A DNA stretch of 64,000 nt from Azonexus hydrophilus (GTDB lineage: Bacteria; Pseudomonadota; Gammaproteobacteria; Burkholderiales; Rhodocyclaceae): NCBI RefSeq assembly GCF_905120355.1, contig NZ_CAJHOB010000003.1, forward strand, positions 166,283-230,282. Reading direction: 5' to 3'. The translations under genes were made by a program, and so were the position numbers. Below the pieces are notes generated by a model, which saw nothing but the letters and a program-made list of their open reading frames with translations, ran no database searches and had not been told where the DNA came from. How positions within the stretch are numbered: the first letter of the stretch is position 1; the number at the start of each line of letters is the position of its first letter. Of this stretch, positions 51,728 to 62,433 are shown one piece after another.

Positions 51728-52852
51728 ATGACGCTGACCGAAGCCTTCTCGGATTTGCCGGACCCGCGCACGGGGCCGGCGCAACGGCACGACCTGACGG
51801 AAATGATCCTGATGGCACTATGTGCCGTGTTGTGCGGTGCAGACAGTTGGGTAGATGTGGCAGAGTGGGCCGAGGACAATGAAGCGTGGATCAAGCGCTA
51901 TCTGGTGCTTGAACATGGCACCCCGTCGCACGACACCTTCAGCCGGGTTTTTCGCCTGCTGGACGCCAAGGTGTTCGAGGCATGTTTCCGCGAGTGGATC
52001 GGTAGTCTGGTCGGCGCCGTGACTGGCGTGGTGGCGATTGACGGCAAAACGGCCAGTGGCTCCAAGGATGGTCACAACACGGCACTGCACACGATCAGCG
52101 CCTACGCCACGGCCAGTGGCCTGTGCCTGGCGCAGGAGCATACCCGCGGCAAGGGCAACGAAATTCCCGCCATCAAGGCACTGCTCGATACGCTGGCGCT
52201 CAAGGGGTGCATTGTCACGATTGACGCCATCGGCTGTCAGACCGAGATCGCCCAGAAAATTCTCGACCGAGGCGGAGACTATCTCCTGGCCGTCAAAGAC
52301 AACCAGGAAACACTGGCCAATGCCTGGCGGGAATTCTTCGCCGAGGGGGAGGCCGCTGGCTTTGGCAGCCTGCCAGTCAGCCGATACCAGTCCATCGAAA
52401 AGGATCATGGCCGTATTGAAACCCGCCAGGCGTTGTGGGTCACCGATCTGTCGTGGCTGGACAAGCCACCGCGGCAGCATTGGCCCAGGCTCGCCGGTAT
52501 CGGCATGATCGAACGGCAGCGGGAAATCAACGGCAAGACATCTTACGAGCGGGCCTTCTACATCGGCAGCAAGGGCATTGCCAGCGCCGAATCCTTCGCC
52601 AAAGCAGCACGCAGTCACTGGGGCATCGAGAACAGCCTGCATTGGGTGCTTGATGTCATCTTCCGTAAGGATGACTGCCGGGTGCGCAAAGACCACGCAC
52701 CCCACAACTTCGCCGCCTTGCGCAAGTTCGCCCTGGCCTTGTTGCGTCAGGACACCCAGTATCCCAAGCGTAGCCTCCGCTCCCGGCGAAAAACCGCAGA
52801 GCGACTCCCCGATTACCGCGCGGCACTACTCGGCCTCGTACCACGTGGGTAA
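51728..52852 (+). CDS. ISAs1-family transposase
   Basis: A 374-residue DDE transposase of the ISAs1 family from an ATG at 51728 (MTLTEAFSDLPDPR, a typical N-terminus). The catalytic acids are in VVAIDGKTASGS, VTIDAIGC and SHWGIENSLHWVLD, which carries the final Glu. The frame is intact and ends one base before the right inverted repeat. A longer frame begins at 51665 but has no family match. It acts as a cut-and-paste or copy-type DNA transposase. Confidence 0.93.
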   Translation: MTLTEAFSDLPDPRTGPAQRHDLTEMILMALCAVLCGADSWVDVAEWAEDNEAWIKRYLVLEHGTPSHDTFSRVFRLLDAKVFEACFREWIGSLVGAVTGVVAIDGKTASGSKDGHNTALHTISAYATASGLCLAQEHTRGKGNEIPAIKALLDTLALKGCIVTIDAIGCQTEIAQKILDRGGDYLLAVKDNQETLANAWREFFAEGEAAGFGSLPVSRYQSIEKDHGRIETRQALWVTDLSWLDKPPRQHWPRLAGIGMIERQREINGKTSYERAFYIGSKGIASAESFAKAARSHWGIENSLHWVLDVIFRKDDCRVRKDHAPHNFAALRKFALALLRQDTQYPKRSLRSRRKTAERLPDYRAALLGLVPRG

Positions 52853-52866
52853 ATGCGATTGCCCTG
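52853..52866. repeat. Right terminal inverted repeat of the IS
   Basis: ATGCGATTGCCCTG, directly after the transposase stop; inverted copy of the left end with one mismatch. Confidence 0.88.
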
Positions 52867-52876
52867 TTCGTGCGTA
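52867..52876. repeat. Right target-site duplication of the ISAs1 element
   Basis: TTCGTGCGTA, identical to 51592-51601. Confidence 0.9.
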
Positions 52877-52887
52877 CGTCCTGTCCA

Positions 52888-52914
52888 TTGGCGCATCCTG
52901 GGCGATGCTATAAT
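52888..52914 (+). promoter_or_regulatory. Candidate hemA promoter, extended -10
   Basis: A perfect TATAAT at 52909-52914 preceded by TGC gives an extended -10. The best -35 is TTGGCG at 52888-52893 with a 15-bp spacer. The promoter core lies entirely to the right of the IS. Confidence 0.6.
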
Positions 52915-52948
52915 CGCGCACCGCATTTGCTCCCGATACTGACCTTCC

Positions 52949-54235
52949 GTGCTCTTCACCCTCGGCATCAACCATCACTCAGCCCCGCTTGCCATTCGTG
53001 AGCGGGTCGCTTTCGGTGCCGACAAACTACAGCATGCCCTGGCATCTCTTGCTGCCACGGAAGGTGTCAGCGAAGCCGCCATCCTGTCCACCTGTAACCG
53101 CACCGAAATCTACTGCGCAGCCGAAGTCCCTGCCGCACTGATCGACTGGCTGGGACGCTACCATCAGATCAGCCAGGAAGAGCTCGCCCCCTATCTTTAC
53201 GTACATGAGCAACCCGCCGCCATACGCCACGCTTTCCGGGTCGCGTGCGGGCTGGACTCGATGGTCATCGGTGAGCCGCAGATTCTTGGCCAGGTCAAGG
53301 ATGCCGTGCGCGCTGCGGAAGAAGTCGGCACACTCGGCACCCGCCTGCACAAACTGTTTCAGCGCGCTTTCTCGGTTGCCAAGGAAGTCCGCAGCACCAC
53401 CGCCATCGGTGCCAACATCGTCTCCATGGCGGCCGCCGGCGTACATCTGGCGGAGCGCATTTTCGACTCTGTTACCGACCAGCGCATACTCTTCATCGGC
53501 GCGGGCGAGATGATCGAATTATGCGCTGCACATTTCTGCGCCGAGCAACCGCGTCAGGTCACCGTCGCCAACCGCACAGTCGAACGCGGACTGGAGCTGT
53601 CGAACCGCTTCGGCGGCAATGCCATTCGACTCGATCAACTGCCGGAATACCTGCCGGAACACGACATCGTCGTTTCCTGCACGGCCAGCCCCTTGCCCAT
53701 CATCGGACTGGGCATGGTTGAGCGCGCCATCAAGGCCCGCCGACACCGCCCGATCTTCATCGTGGACCTCGCCGTGCCGCGCGATGTGGAACAGGAGGTT
53801 GGCGAGCTGGACGATGTCTTTCTCTACACCGTCGATGATCTGGCCCAGATCGTCGAGAGCGGCGTCGAATCCCGCCAGGCGGCAGTGGTTGAGGCCGAAG
53901 GCATCATCGGTCACCGGGTGCATGAGTTTCTTGGCTGGCTGCAGGCCCGTGACACCGTGCCGGTCATCCGCGCCCTGCGCGATGCCGCCGAGCGCAGTCG
54001 CCAAATGGAAGTGGAACGGGCACTCAAACTGCTGGCACGCGGTGAAGCAGCGGAAGATGTCATCCGGCAATTGTCGTTGCGCCTGAGCAACAAGCTGCTG
54101 CATGCACCGAGCAGCACCCTGAATTCAGCCGATGGCAGCGAGCGGGCTTTCCTGCAGGCAGGTGCCGAGCGGCTATTTCATTTGCACGACGCGCCGGTTC
54201 AGCACATTAAGCGACGGCGTCAGCAGGGGCGCTGA
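52949..54235 (+). CDS. hemA: Glutamyl-tRNA reductase
   Basis: HemA reduces glutamyl-tRNA to glutamate-1-semialdehyde, the first step of C5-pathway haem synthesis. The 428-residue protein starts at a GTG (52949), with [13 protein letters not shown], the catalytic Cys49 in [31 protein letters not shown] and the NADPH domain ILFIGAGEM. It overlaps the end of the diguanylate cyclase gene on the other strand by 29 bp. The usual neighbour prfA is not next to it here. Confidence 0.96.
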   Translation: MLFTLGINHHSAPLAIRERVAFGADKLQHALASLAATEGVSEAAILSTCNRTEIYCAAEVPAALIDWLGRYHQISQEELAPYLYVHEQPAAIRHAFRVACGLDSMVIGEPQILGQVKDAVRAAEEVGTLGTRLHKLFQRAFSVAKEVRSTTAIGANIVSMAAAGVHLAERIFDSVTDQRILFIGAGEMIELCAAHFCAEQPRQVTVANRTVERGLELSNRFGGNAIRLDQLPEYLPEHDIVVSCTASPLPIIGLGMVERAIKARRHRPIFIVDLAVPRDVEQEVGELDDVFLYTVDDLAQIVESGVESRQAAVVEAEGIIGHRVHEFLGWLQARDTVPVIRALRDAAERSRQMEVERALKLLARGEAAEDVIRQLSLRLSNKLLHAPSSTLNSADGSERAFLQAGAERLFHLHDAPVQHIKRRRQQGR

Positions 54236-55862
54236 GCAACTCCCGGGCCACCTGACCACTCACCATCACCCGGTTGCGCCCGCTGCGCTTGGCTTCCAGC
54301 AGCGCATCATCGGCCGCCGCAATCAGACTGGCGCCGGTATCGTGCGCCCCCCAGACCGCGACACCGCAACTGAAAGTAGCCGTCAGCACTCCTGCCGCGT
54401 GCGCGTGCGGCAACCGGGAAAAATCGTCCCGAACCTGGTCAAGCACCCGAAACGCCTGCTCTGCCGTCACACCGGGCAGGGCGACAATGAATTCCTCGCC
54501 ACCATAGCGACCGATCAGATCGCTGCTGCGCAAGCGACCGCGCAGCAGCCAGCCCAAACTGCGAATGACCTGATCCCCCACCGGATGACCATACGTGTCA
54601 TTGATCGATTTGAAGCGGTCAATATCCAGCATCGCCACCGCCAGCAACTCAGTACCTGGCGCATCAAGGGCCATGCGCTCAACCTGGGTTTTCGAAGCCA
54701 GATGGTTGAGCAAGCCCGTCAGACTGTCGTGCTGGCTGGTATACAGCATTTCCCGGTAGCGTTCGATCTTGGTTTTGACCACCGACGCCAGGATGATCGG
54801 GTTTGCTGGTTTGGTCAGGAACTGGTCCCCACCCAGGCGCAGCGCTTCCACCTGTTGCGCAATGTCTGTTTCACTCGACAAATAAATCACCGGCAACGCC
54901 CGGTATTCCGGCACCTGGCGCAAGGCACTGGTTGCCTCGACGCCGGTGCAGAACGGCATGTACATATCCATCAGAATGACATCCGGGCGGTATTGCGCAG
55001 CCGCTTCCAGCAACTGCCGCGGGTCATTGATGGCATGACTGTCAATGGTGTGCTGCTCGAGGGCCCGTCGCACGTGCGCAGTTGCCGTTGCGGAATCTTC
55101 GACGATCAGGACGCGATACGCGTCTTGCTCGTTGCGTCCGATCAGGTCCAGCACATGAGAAATCAGGTCACAACTGCTGCGCCCTGCCGCCAGACAGGTA
55201 TCCGCTCCCGCCCGCTGCAGCAGAATGATGCTCTGCAGATTAAGCGGAACGCCAAGACAGTAGATATACGTCCCCGGAAAAACACTGCGCAGCTTGACGA
55301 TGGCCTTGATCGCATCTGGCGGGTAAGCCCTACCTTCGACATCGGGGATAAAGACTGCCGCCAGCGGCGCTTCATCCTCTGGCGAAAAAAGGGTGTTCCA
55401 TGCCGCCTGCTCCGTCTGGAAACCAAAAAACTCCAGTCGCTCAGCGAGCGCGCGCGCAGGCTCTGAACCCGCCTGGGAAATCATCAGAAGACGCCTTTGG
55501 CCTCGAACCTTGGGTGGTGTGCCCTGGCGCGCATCGCAGCGCCGCCCCCCCTGGCTGGGCGGCGCATCCTGCTGACGCAAACCATCCAGAATCACCGCCA
55601 GCTTCCGCTCAATCGACAACGCCTGATCCAATGGCACCGGATGCATGCCTGGCTCGGCAAACAGCGTCAGGGCCGTATTTTCAAGCTCTTGGCAATGCCG
55701 AACCAGTCCCGGCAGATGACGTTTGTGCAACTGCTCAGCCAAACCGTTCAGCAAAACAACAAACTCAACAAAAACATCAAATTCACCGCGCGCACGATAC
55801 GCCGCCCACCCATTTTCCAGGGCTTCAGCAAGCTTATGTATCGGACGTGGCGCGTTGGTCAT
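54207..55862 (-). CDS. Response-regulator diguanylate cyclase
   Basis: A 551-residue c-di-GMP synthase. A helical N-terminus (about 1-100) is followed by a receiver-like domain that has lost the acidic pair and the lysine (about 125-235), a true receiver domain (about 245-365) with phospho-acceptor D299 in LMDMYMP and FLTKPANP, and a GGDEF domain with GGEEF at 454-458. An inhibitory RSSD site lies five residues before it. No histidine kinase is adjacent. The 3' end overlaps hemA by 29 bp. Confidence 0.93.
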   Translation of the reverse strand: MTNAPRPIHKLAEALENGWAAYRARGEFDVFVEFVVLLNGLAEQLHKRHLPGLVRHCQELENTALTLFAEPGMHPVPLDQALSIERKLAVILDGLRQQDAPPSQGGRRCDARQGTPPKVRGQRRLLMISQAGSEPARALAERLEFFGFQTEQAAWNTLFSPEDEAPLAAVFIPDVEGRAYPPDAIKAIVKLRSVFPGTYIYCLGVPLNLQSIILLQRAGADTCLAAGRSSCDLISHVLDLIGRNEQDAYRVLIVEDSATATAHVRRALEQHTIDSHAINDPRQLLEAAAQYRPDVILMDMYMPFCTGVEATSALRQVPEYRALPVIYLSSETDIAQQVEALRLGGDQFLTKPANPIILASVVKTKIERYREMLYTSQHDSLTGLLNHLASKTQVERMALDAPGTELLAVAMLDIDRFKSINDTYGHPVGDQVIRSLGWLLRGRLRSSDLIGRYGGEEFIVALPGVTAEQAFRVLDQVRDDFSRLPHAHAAGVLTATFSCGVAVWGAHDTGASLIAAADDALLEAKRSGRNRVMVSGQVARELLSAPADAVA

Positions 55863-55946
55863 GGCAGATGCGAGGTGATTACTCCGGGATTATCGGCGTC
55901 CCGCCTTCGCATGGCAACGCATATTTGCCACTTGACACCATTTTTA

Positions 55947-57038
55947 TCAGGCATTCTGCACAACGATATTCGGAAATTTTGATGACATATCCTTGGCTTT
56001 TTCTGCAACTTTCACCGCAATCCGTCGCGCAATGGTGCGGTAAATCGTCGCCGCTTGTGAGTCTGGCGCACCGACCACAGTCGGTTGGCCTCCATCTGCC
56101 AGTTGCCGGATGCTCATCTCCAGGGGCAGCGCACCAAGAAATTCGACAGCGTAGTCAGCACACATTTTTTCACCCCCGCCCTCACCGAATACATGTTCGG
56201 CATGGCCGCAACTGGAACAGATGTGGATGCTCATGTTCTCCACCAACCCCAGAATGGGCACATTCACCTTCTCGAACATTTTCAGCCCCTTGCGCGCATC
56301 GATCAAGGCAATGTCCTGTGGCGTGGTAACGATCACTACGCCCGTGAGAGGCACTTTCTGCGCCAGCGACAGCTGCGTGTCTCCGGTCCCTGGCGGCATA
56401 TCAACAATAAGGTAATCAAGATCGTGCCAGCGCGTCTGATTCAGCATCTGATCAAGCGCCTGCACCACCATGGGGCCACGCCAGATCATCGGGGTCTCGA
56501 CATCGACCAGGAAGCCGATGGACATCGCCTGCACCCCATACGCCACCAGCGGCTCCATGCTTTCACCATCGCTCGACTCCGGCTGCTTGCCAGCCAGACC
56601 AAGCATCTGCGGCTGCGAAGGACCGTAGATGTCGGCATCCAGAATACCCACGGTCGCCCCTTCCTGTGCCAGCGCAAGAGCCAGATTCACCGCCGTCGTG
56701 CTCTTGCCGACTCCACCCTTGCCGGAGGCGACGGCAATGACGTTTTTCACGCCCGGAAGTAGCTTGACCCCGAGTTGCACGGCATGCGCCAGGATTTTGC
56801 TGTAAACGTTGACTGACACATTTCCGACTCCGGGCAAGGCTTTGACGGCAGCAATCACCTGCCTGCGAATCAGATCAATCTGGCTGTTGGCGGGATAACC
56901 CAACTCGATGTCAAAAGCGACATCAGAACCCTCGATGCGGATATTTTTCACCGCCTTGCCCGCAACGTAACTCTTCCCGGTATTAGGGTCGACAGCCTCA
57001 CTCAAAGCGTACGTGATGTCTTGTGCAACGAGGCTCAT
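55947..57038 (-). CDS. apbC: Iron-sulfur cluster carrier protein ApbC (Mrp)
   Basis: A P-loop ATPase that carries Fe-S clusters. The 363-residue protein starts at ATG 57038 (MSLVAQDITYALSE) with CCAGGAG upstream. It has an N-terminal DUF59-type region, the deviant Walker A VASGKGGVGKSTTAVNL, DADIYGPSQPQML, DMPPGTGD and the CxxC in IHICSSCGHAE. It lies 70 bp downstream of the response regulator gene. Confidence 0.95.
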   Translation of the reverse strand: MSLVAQDITYALSEAVDPNTGKSYVAGKAVKNIRIEGSDVAFDIELGYPANSQIDLIRRQVIAAVKALPGVGNVSVNVYSKILAHAVQLGVKLLPGVKNVIAVASGKGGVGKSTTAVNLALALAQEGATVGILDADIYGPSQPQMLGLAGKQPESSDGESMEPLVAYGVQAMSIGFLVDVETPMIWRGPMVVQALDQMLNQTRWHDLDYLIVDMPPGTGDTQLSLAQKVPLTGVVIVTTPQDIALIDARKGLKMFEKVNVPILGLVENMSIHICSSCGHAEHVFGEGGGEKMCADYAVEFLGALPLEMSIRQLADGGQPTVVGAPDSQAATIYRTIARRIAVKVAEKAKDMSSKFPNIVVQNA

Positions 57039-57108
57039 GTCTACTCCTGGAAAAAAAAGCGACGGGGAAATACCCGACCAATTCCGTAGAGTATAGCGCA
57101 AAGCCAAA

Positions 57109-57792
57109 TCAGCGGTTTACTGCATCCAACCGATAACCCTGACCATAGACCGACATCAGCATCAAACCGCTTTCGCCCGCCAGCCCGAGCTTTTTGCGCA
57201 AGCGGCTGGCATGGGTATCCACTGTGCGAGTATCCACATCAGCTTCGCGTACCCACACCGAAGAGAGTAACTCGTCGCGCCCGAGCACCCGGCCAATGTT
57301 GTTGAGTAGAACCACCGCCAGGTCGAATTCACGCTGGGTCAGTTCGACTTCCTGCCCATTGAGGCGGATACGGCGCCCCTCCACATCCAGTTCGATCCTG
57401 CCAAAGCGCAGCAGTGAGGGCGTTTTGCCCTGTACCCGGCGCAGCAGGACATTTACCCGTGCCAGAAACTCCATGTAGCGCACCGGCTTGGGAATATAGT
57501 CATCCGCACCCTGACGCAAGATGTCAGAGGCAAAATCTTCTTCGGTCCGGGCGGTACACACCACAACCGGCACATCCCAGCCACATTGTTCACGGATCTT
57601 CCCGACCAGAATGTCGCCGCTGATGTCAGGCAAAGCCCAATCAATCACATAAAAATCGAATCCCCCACCGTGCAAGGCAGCGAGAAAGCTTTCACCATTG
57701 GCAAAAACCTCGACCTGATAGCCCTCACTCTTCAGCAAAGCCTTCAAAACCTCGGCCTGACTTCGGCTATCCTCGACTACGGCAAAAATCAT
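57109..57792 (-). CDS. OmpR-family response regulator, orphan
   Basis: A 227-residue two-domain regulator. The receiver has the acidic pair in VVEDSRSQ, phospho-acceptor D51 in VIDWALPD, VVCTART and the lysine in YIPKPVRY. The C-terminal winged helix has LTQREFDLAVVLL, TVDTHASRLRKKLGL and YGQGYRL. The ATG at 57792 has GGGAGG before it. No histidine kinase gene lies nearby, so the input is unknown. Confidence 0.92.
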   Translation of the reverse strand: MIFAVVEDSRSQAEVLKALLKSEGYQVEVFANGESFLAALHGGGFDFYVIDWALPDISGDILVGKIREQCGWDVPVVVCTARTEEDFASDILRQGADDYIPKPVRYMEFLARVNVLLRRVQGKTPSLLRFGRIELDVEGRRIRLNGQEVELTQREFDLAVVLLNNIGRVLGRDELLSSVWVREADVDTRTVDTHASRLRKKLGLAGESGLMLMSVYGQGYRLDAVNR

Positions 57793-57814
57793 AAAACCTC
57801 CCAGAGAACAGCAA

Positions 57815-57843
57815 TTTTTACCTAGAACACAGTATTCTGCCAA
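57815..57843 (-). promoter_or_regulatory. Candidate promoter of the orphan response regulator
   Basis: On the minus strand TTGGCA (57843-57838), 17-bp spacer, TAAAAA (57820-57815), giving a short leader. The 228-bp gap to metG is AT-rich and shows no other clear element. Confidence 0.45.
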
Positions 57844-58020
57844 GCGATAAATAACTGATTTTACAATCCTTAACTTTACACCACAGTGTTACGGCGACGT
57901 CATTACCAACGTGTGAACACATGCCCCCTACCGCCAGGATGCGACTCTTTCAAAAATCACATCTTCCGTAAGCGCGGTAGAATCGGAAGATTGATCTCCA
58001 ACACCTACCGATCCATCTCC

Positions 58021-60099
58021 ATGCCGCGCAAAATCCTCGTCACCTCCGCCCTCCCCTACGCCAACGGTGCCATCCATCTCGGCCACCTGGTGGAATACAT
58101 TCAAACCGACATCTGGGTTCGTTTCCAGAAGATGTCCGGGCAAGAGTGCTGGTACGTGTGCGCCGATGACACGCATGGCACACCAATCATGCTGCGCGCA
58201 GAGAAGGAAGGCATCTCGCCGGAACAACTGATTGCGCGCGTACACGGCGAACATTCTCGTGACTTTGCTGGCTTTCTGATTGGCTTCGACAACTATTACA
58301 CCACCCATTCACCGGAAACCCGCCACTTCGCCAACGACATCTTTGGCAAACTCAAGGCGGCCGGCCTGATTGAGGTCCGCAGCATCGAGCAGTATTACGA
58401 TCCACAGAAGGCAATGTTCCTGCCTGATCGCTTCATCAAGGGCGAGTGCCCCAAATGCCACGCCAAAGACCAGTACGGTGACAACTGCGAAGCCTGCGGT
58501 GCAGCCTATGCGCCGACTGAGCTAATCGAACCTTATTCTGCCGTTTCTGGCGCCAAGCCGGAGCTGCGCCACTCGGACCACTACTTCTTCAAACTCTCCG
58601 ACCCCCGCTGCGAAAGCTTCCTGCGCCGCTACACCGCCAGCGGCGTCTTACAACCTGAAGCCGCCAACAAAATGCAGGAATGGTTGGGTGAAGTCGGCGA
58701 AAACAAGCTCTCTGACTGGGACATTTCGCGCGACGCCCCCTACTTCGGTTTTGAAATCCCCGATGCCCCAGGCAAGTATTTCTATGTCTGGCTCGATGCC
58801 CCGATCGGCTACATGGGCGCGTTCAAGAATCTTTGCGACCAGAAAGGACTCGATTTCGATGAGTTCTTCTCTCGTGACTCCAGTACCGAGCTTTACCACT
58901 TCATCGGCAAGGACATTCTCTATTTCCACGCCCTGTTCTGGCCCGCCGAGCTGGAACACGCCGGCTACCGCACCCCGAGCAAAATTTTCGCGCATGGCTT
59001 CCTGACGGTTGACGGCGCCAAGATGTCGAAATCGCGCGGCACCTTCATCACGGCCGAAAGCTATCTTGCTGGCGGGCTGAACCCGGAGTGGCTGCGCTAC
59101 TACTTTGCGGCGAAACTATCCAGCACCATGGAAGATATCGACCTCAACTTCGATGATTTCGTGGCCCGGGTCAACGCCGATCTGGTGGGCAAGTACGTCA
59201 ACATCGCCAGCCGCGCGGCCGGTTTCATTGAAAAGCGTTTTGCTGGCAAATTAGCTGCCGCCGACGCCGATTTGCCCGCCCTGCAGGCCATTCACCAGGC
59301 TGCCCCGCGGATCGCAGAGCTTTACGAGCACCGCGAATTCAGCAAGGCCATCCGCGAAATCATGGCCCTCACCGATGGCGCAAACCAGTACGTGGATAGC
59401 GTCAAACCGTGGGAGCTCGCCAAACAGGACGGCAAGGACGAGGCGTTGCATGCCGCCTGCAGCAACGCCCTCAACCTGTTCCGTCTACTGACCGTTCTAC
59501 TCAAGCCTGTTTTGCCGGGCCTGGCGGCACAGGTCGAAACTTTCATGAACCTGCCCCCGCTGACCTGGAGCGACAGCATGTCCTGCCTTGATCAAGGTCA
59601 CACCATCAATAGTTACCGCCATCTGCTGACCCGCGTCGACCCAAAACAGATCGACGCCCTGATTGCCGCCAATAAAACATCCCTGGCACCCACCGAGAAC
59701 AAGACCATGACAACCAGCGCAAACATCCAGACAGCCAAGGCTATACCGGCAACAGATGCCACCCTATGCTCCATTGACGATTTCATGAAAGTCGACCTGC
59801 GCATCGCGCGCATCGCGAACGCCGAGCATGTCGAAGGCGCGGACAAACTGGTACGCCTGACACTCGACATCGGCGAAGAAAAACCGCGCAACGTCTTTGC
59901 CGGCATCAAATCCGCCTACGACCCCAACCAGCTCATTGGCCGCCTGACCGTCATGGTCTCCAACCTCGCTCCACGCAAAATGAAATTTGGCCTGTCCGAA
60001 GGTATGGTACTGGCCGCCTCGGATAGCAGCGGCAACAACCCCGGCATCTACATTCTCAGCCCGGACAGCGGCGCACAACCAGGTATGCGGGTCAAGTAA
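58021..60099 (+). CDS. metG: Methionine--tRNA ligase
   Basis: MetRS charges tRNA-Met. The 692-residue protein starts at ATG 58021 with [20 protein letters not shown] (HIGH-type motif), four zinc cysteines in [18 protein letters not shown], and AKMSKSRGT. The C-terminal tRNA-binding domain (about residues 580-692, [21 protein letters not shown]) is the Trbp111 type. The ribosome site is weak. Confidence 0.97.
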   Translation: MPRKILVTSALPYANGAIHLGHLVEYIQTDIWVRFQKMSGQECWYVCADDTHGTPIMLRAEKEGISPEQLIARVHGEHSRDFAGFLIGFDNYYTTHSPETRHFANDIFGKLKAAGLIEVRSIEQYYDPQKAMFLPDRFIKGECPKCHAKDQYGDNCEACGAAYAPTELIEPYSAVSGAKPELRHSDHYFFKLSDPRCESFLRRYTASGVLQPEAANKMQEWLGEVGENKLSDWDISRDAPYFGFEIPDAPGKYFYVWLDAPIGYMGAFKNLCDQKGLDFDEFFSRDSSTELYHFIGKDILYFHALFWPAELEHAGYRTPSKIFAHGFLTVDGAKMSKSRGTFITAESYLAGGLNPEWLRYYFAAKLSSTMEDIDLNFDDFVARVNADLVGKYVNIASRAAGFIEKRFAGKLAAADADLPALQAIHQAAPRIAELYEHREFSKAIREIMALTDGANQYVDSVKPWELAKQDGKDEALHAACSNALNLFRLLTVLLKPVLPGLAAQVETFMNLPPLTWSDSMSCLDQGHTINSYRHLLTRVDPKQIDALIAANKTSLAPTENKTMTTSANIQTAKAIPATDATLCSIDDFMKVDLRIARIANAEHVEGADKLVRLTLDIGEEKPRNVFAGIKSAYDPNQLIGRLTVMVSNLAPRKMKFGLSEGMVLAASDSSGNNPGIYILSPDSGAQPGMRVK

Positions 60100-60115
60100 G
60101 GGGGCAAAATAGAAA

Positions 60116-60139
60116 CGCCCAACTGAAAACAGTTGGGCG
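60116..60139. terminator. Terminator between metG and tRNA-Ala
   Basis: CGCCCAACTG (60116-60125) and CAGTTGGGCG (60130-60139) with loop AAAA. The minus-strand side is followed by TTTCTATTTT, the plus side by a shorter T run, so it can end tRNA-Ala transcripts and probably metG too. Confidence 0.8.
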
Positions 60140-60147
60140 CTGAATTT

Positions 60148-60223
<76 letters not shown>

Positions 60224-60233
60224 TACGTGCGAA

Positions 60234-60264
60234 ATTATAGCTTATCGCCCACTGCTATCTGCAA
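60234..60264 (-). promoter_or_regulatory. Promoter of tRNA-Ala
   Basis: A perfect TATAAT (60239-60234) lies 10 nt before the tRNA 5' end, with a GC-rich discriminator. TTGCAG (60264-60259) with a 19-bp spacer may be the -35. It overlaps the end of tsaC. Confidence 0.65.
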
Positions 60265-61279
60265 GTGCATGCGCGGCTGTTGCACGCTGCAAACGATCGG
60301 CAATGGCAGCCCAGTCCTGACTGTCCGGCAGCGCCTCAACGATGATTTGATCCAGCCCTTCAGCATCGAGTTTGCGTAGTGCAGCATACAAGCCCTGGGC
60401 ATATTCCATACTGGTCGCAGGCATCCTGACGAGTTCATGAAATGACGCATCCCTTGGGTCAACGCTGTAGGCCACGACGCCGCAACGCTTACCCGCGTGT
60501 TGCCAGACGGCTAAAACCTCGGGAATATCTTGACTCTTGACGATACGGAGCGGCGTGGCTGGTGCGTAATGTGCCGCCAATGAACCAGAAACACGTGGCG
60601 CAGCCTTTCGCGCTGCATGCATGTCATTCGCCGGTGACTGGGCTTGCTCGCCCGACAGAACTGCCGCAATCTGCGCCGCAGTGATGTGCCCCGGTCGCAA
60701 AACTACTGGCTGATGGCGCGAACAATCGACAATGGTCGACTCAATTCCGACCGCACACGGCCCGCCGTCGAGAATAAACGGCGTAGCATCGGCAAATTCG
60801 TCACGAACATGCTCTGCCGTGGTCGGACTGATACGTCCGAAACGATTTGCAGACGGAGCGGCTATCCCGGCGGGAGAGTCATGGCGTGAGGCGGCAAAAC
60901 ATCTGAGCAACTCCAGCGCGACAGGATGCGCGGGTACCCGCAAGCCGACAGTATCCTGTCCGCCAGTGACGGCATCAAGAACCCATGATTGTTTTTTCAG
61001 AATCAGGGTCAGCGGTCCCGGCCAGAATGCAGCAGCAAGCTGCCGTGCGTACTCCGGCACATCCCGTGCCCAGTCCTGCATTGCCTCCGCATTGGCCAGA
61101 TGCACGATCAGTGGATGATCAGCCGGGCGCCCTTTGGCGGCAAATATCTTTGCCACCGCATCGGGATTGCTGGCATCAGCACCCAGCCCATATACCGTTT
61201 CAGTGGGCAGCGCGACAAGAGCGCCGGCATTGAGCAAATCAAGGGCATGCGCAAAATCTGCCGGCGCAGGTGAGTTCAC
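60242..61279 (-). CDS. tsaC: L-threonylcarbamoyladenylate synthase (long Sua5 type)
   Basis: This enzyme makes threonylcarbamoyl-AMP for t6A at position 37 of ANN-decoding tRNAs. The 345-residue protein has the YrdC domain (LPTETVYGLGADASN, KIFAAKGRPADHPLIVH, PSANRFGRISPT) and the extra C-terminal Sua5 domain (from about residue 215). It starts at GTG overlapping the purK stop and is the last protein gene of folD-purE-purK-tsaC. Confidence 0.92.
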   Translation of the reverse strand: MNSPAPADFAHALDLLNAGALVALPTETVYGLGADASNPDAVAKIFAAKGRPADHPLIVHLANAEAMQDWARDVPEYARQLAAAFWPGPLTLILKKQSWVLDAVTGGQDTVGLRVPAHPVALELLRCFAASRHDSPAGIAAPSANRFGRISPTTAEHVRDEFADATPFILDGGPCAVGIESTIVDCSRHQPVVLRPGHITAAQIAAVLSGEQAQSPANDMHAARKAAPRVSGSLAAHYAPATPLRIVKSQDIPEVLAVWQHAGKRCGVVAYSVDPRDASFHELVRMPATSMEYAQGLYAALRKLDAEGLDQIIVEALPDSQDWAAIADRLQRATAAHALADSSGR

Positions 61280-62433
61280 GATGCGATACCGATTGCAGCA
61301 CGGGCCTGCAGCGCAAGGGCTAGTGCCCGCTCCGGGTCATTATCGATCACCGTGAAATGCCCCATCTTCCGCCCCGGTCTGGCGTGATGCTTGCCGTACA
61401 AATGCAATTTCAGATTTGGGACAGCAAGCAAGGCCGACCAATCAGGTTCCCGGTAAGTCTCGCCGTGGTACCAGAGATCACCTAGCAGATTGACCATGAC
61501 TGCCGCCGAATGTGCCTGCGAGTCACCAAGGGGAAGTCCGCACAGCGCACGCACCTGCTGCTCGAACTGATTGCTGACACATGCATCAATCGTATAGTGC
61601 CCGCTGTTATGCGGACGCGGGGCCATCTCGTTCACGAACAACTGCCCCTGTGAAACGAAAAACTCCACGCCCATCGTGCCGATATAACCGAGCTTGGCAG
61701 ATATCTCGACAGCCACTCGCTCAGCCAGCTGCGTCAACTCTGCTGTCGCGGCAGATGCACCAGGAGCTGCGATGGATAGGTCAAGAATGCCGCGTTGATG
61801 ACGGTTCTCCGCGACAGGGAAAGTGCGCACATGGCCATCGGCATCCCGCGCCAGCACAACCGAAATCTCGTAGTCGAGCTGCAAGCGCTGTTCCAGAACG
61901 CAGGTTTCTCCCTTGAACTGCGCAAAAGCCTGCTGTGCTTCCGTGACATTCTCGACTACCGCCTGGCCCTTGCCGTCATAGCCGAAGCGAGCAATCTTGA
62001 GAATTGCCGGGAACAAGGTTGGCGGGACCGACAACAGATCCTCAGCAACCTTGATTTCACGATAAGGGCCGTGGGGAAAACCATTGTCGCGCAAAAAGTT
62101 CTTTTCACTAACCCGCTGCTGACAGATTGCAACCGCAGCCGCATTGGGGCGCACTGGTATGAATTTGGCCAGATACTCAAGCGTCGCTGCCGGCACATTT
62201 TCAAATTCGGTAGTCACCGCAGCGCAAGCGGATAAAAACTCGTCCAGCGCCGCATGGTCATCGTAGGAGACACAAAGGTGCCGGTCGGCAATCTTGCCAG
62301 CGGGACTCTTCGGGTCGGGATCAAGCACCCAGACCTGGTATCCCATCTCATGCGCAGCAGCGACAAAAAAGCGGCCCAATTGGCCACCACCGAGCATTCC
62401 CAGGGTCGCAGGAGGATAAATCACCCTATTCAT
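61276..62433 (-). CDS. purK: N5-carboxyaminoimidazole ribonucleotide synthase
   Basis: PurK uses ATP and bicarbonate to carboxylate AIR. The 385-residue ATP-grasp enzyme begins [23 protein letters not shown] (first part of the Rossmann-like domain), has [17 protein letters not shown] and [18 protein letters not shown]. It overlaps purE and tsaC by a few nt each. Confidence 0.96.
   Translation of the reverse strand: MNRVIYPPATLGMLGGGQLGRFFVAAAHEMGYQVWVLDPDPKSPAGKIADRHLCVSYDDHAALDEFLSACAAVTTEFENVPAATLEYLAKFIPVRPNAAAVAICQQRVSEKNFLRDNGFPHGPYREIKVAEDLLSVPPTLFPAILKIARFGYDGKGQAVVENVTEAQQAFAQFKGETCVLEQRLQLDYEISVVLARDADGHVRTFPVAENRHQRGILDLSIAAPGASAATAELTQLAERVAVEISAKLGYIGTMGVEFFVSQGQLFVNEMAPRPHNSGHYTIDACVSNQFEQQVRALCGLPLGDSQAHSAAVMVNLLGDLWYHGETYREPDWSALLAVPNLKLHLYGKHHARPGRKMGHFTVIDNDPERALALALQARAAIGIAS

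Larger units (their letters stand above)
51602..52866 (+). mobile_element. ISAs1-family insertion sequence, intact
   Basis: A 1265-bp element. Left end CAGGGCCATCGCAT (51602-51615) and right end ATGCGATTGCCCTG (52853-52866) are inverted with one mismatch in 14 bp. One transposase gene fills most of it. It is flanked by a perfect 10-bp duplication, so insertion is recent. The element lies between the divergent Pal-like gene and hemA, leaving 43 bp before the hemA -10 box. I cannot name the exact IS. Confidence 0.93.
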
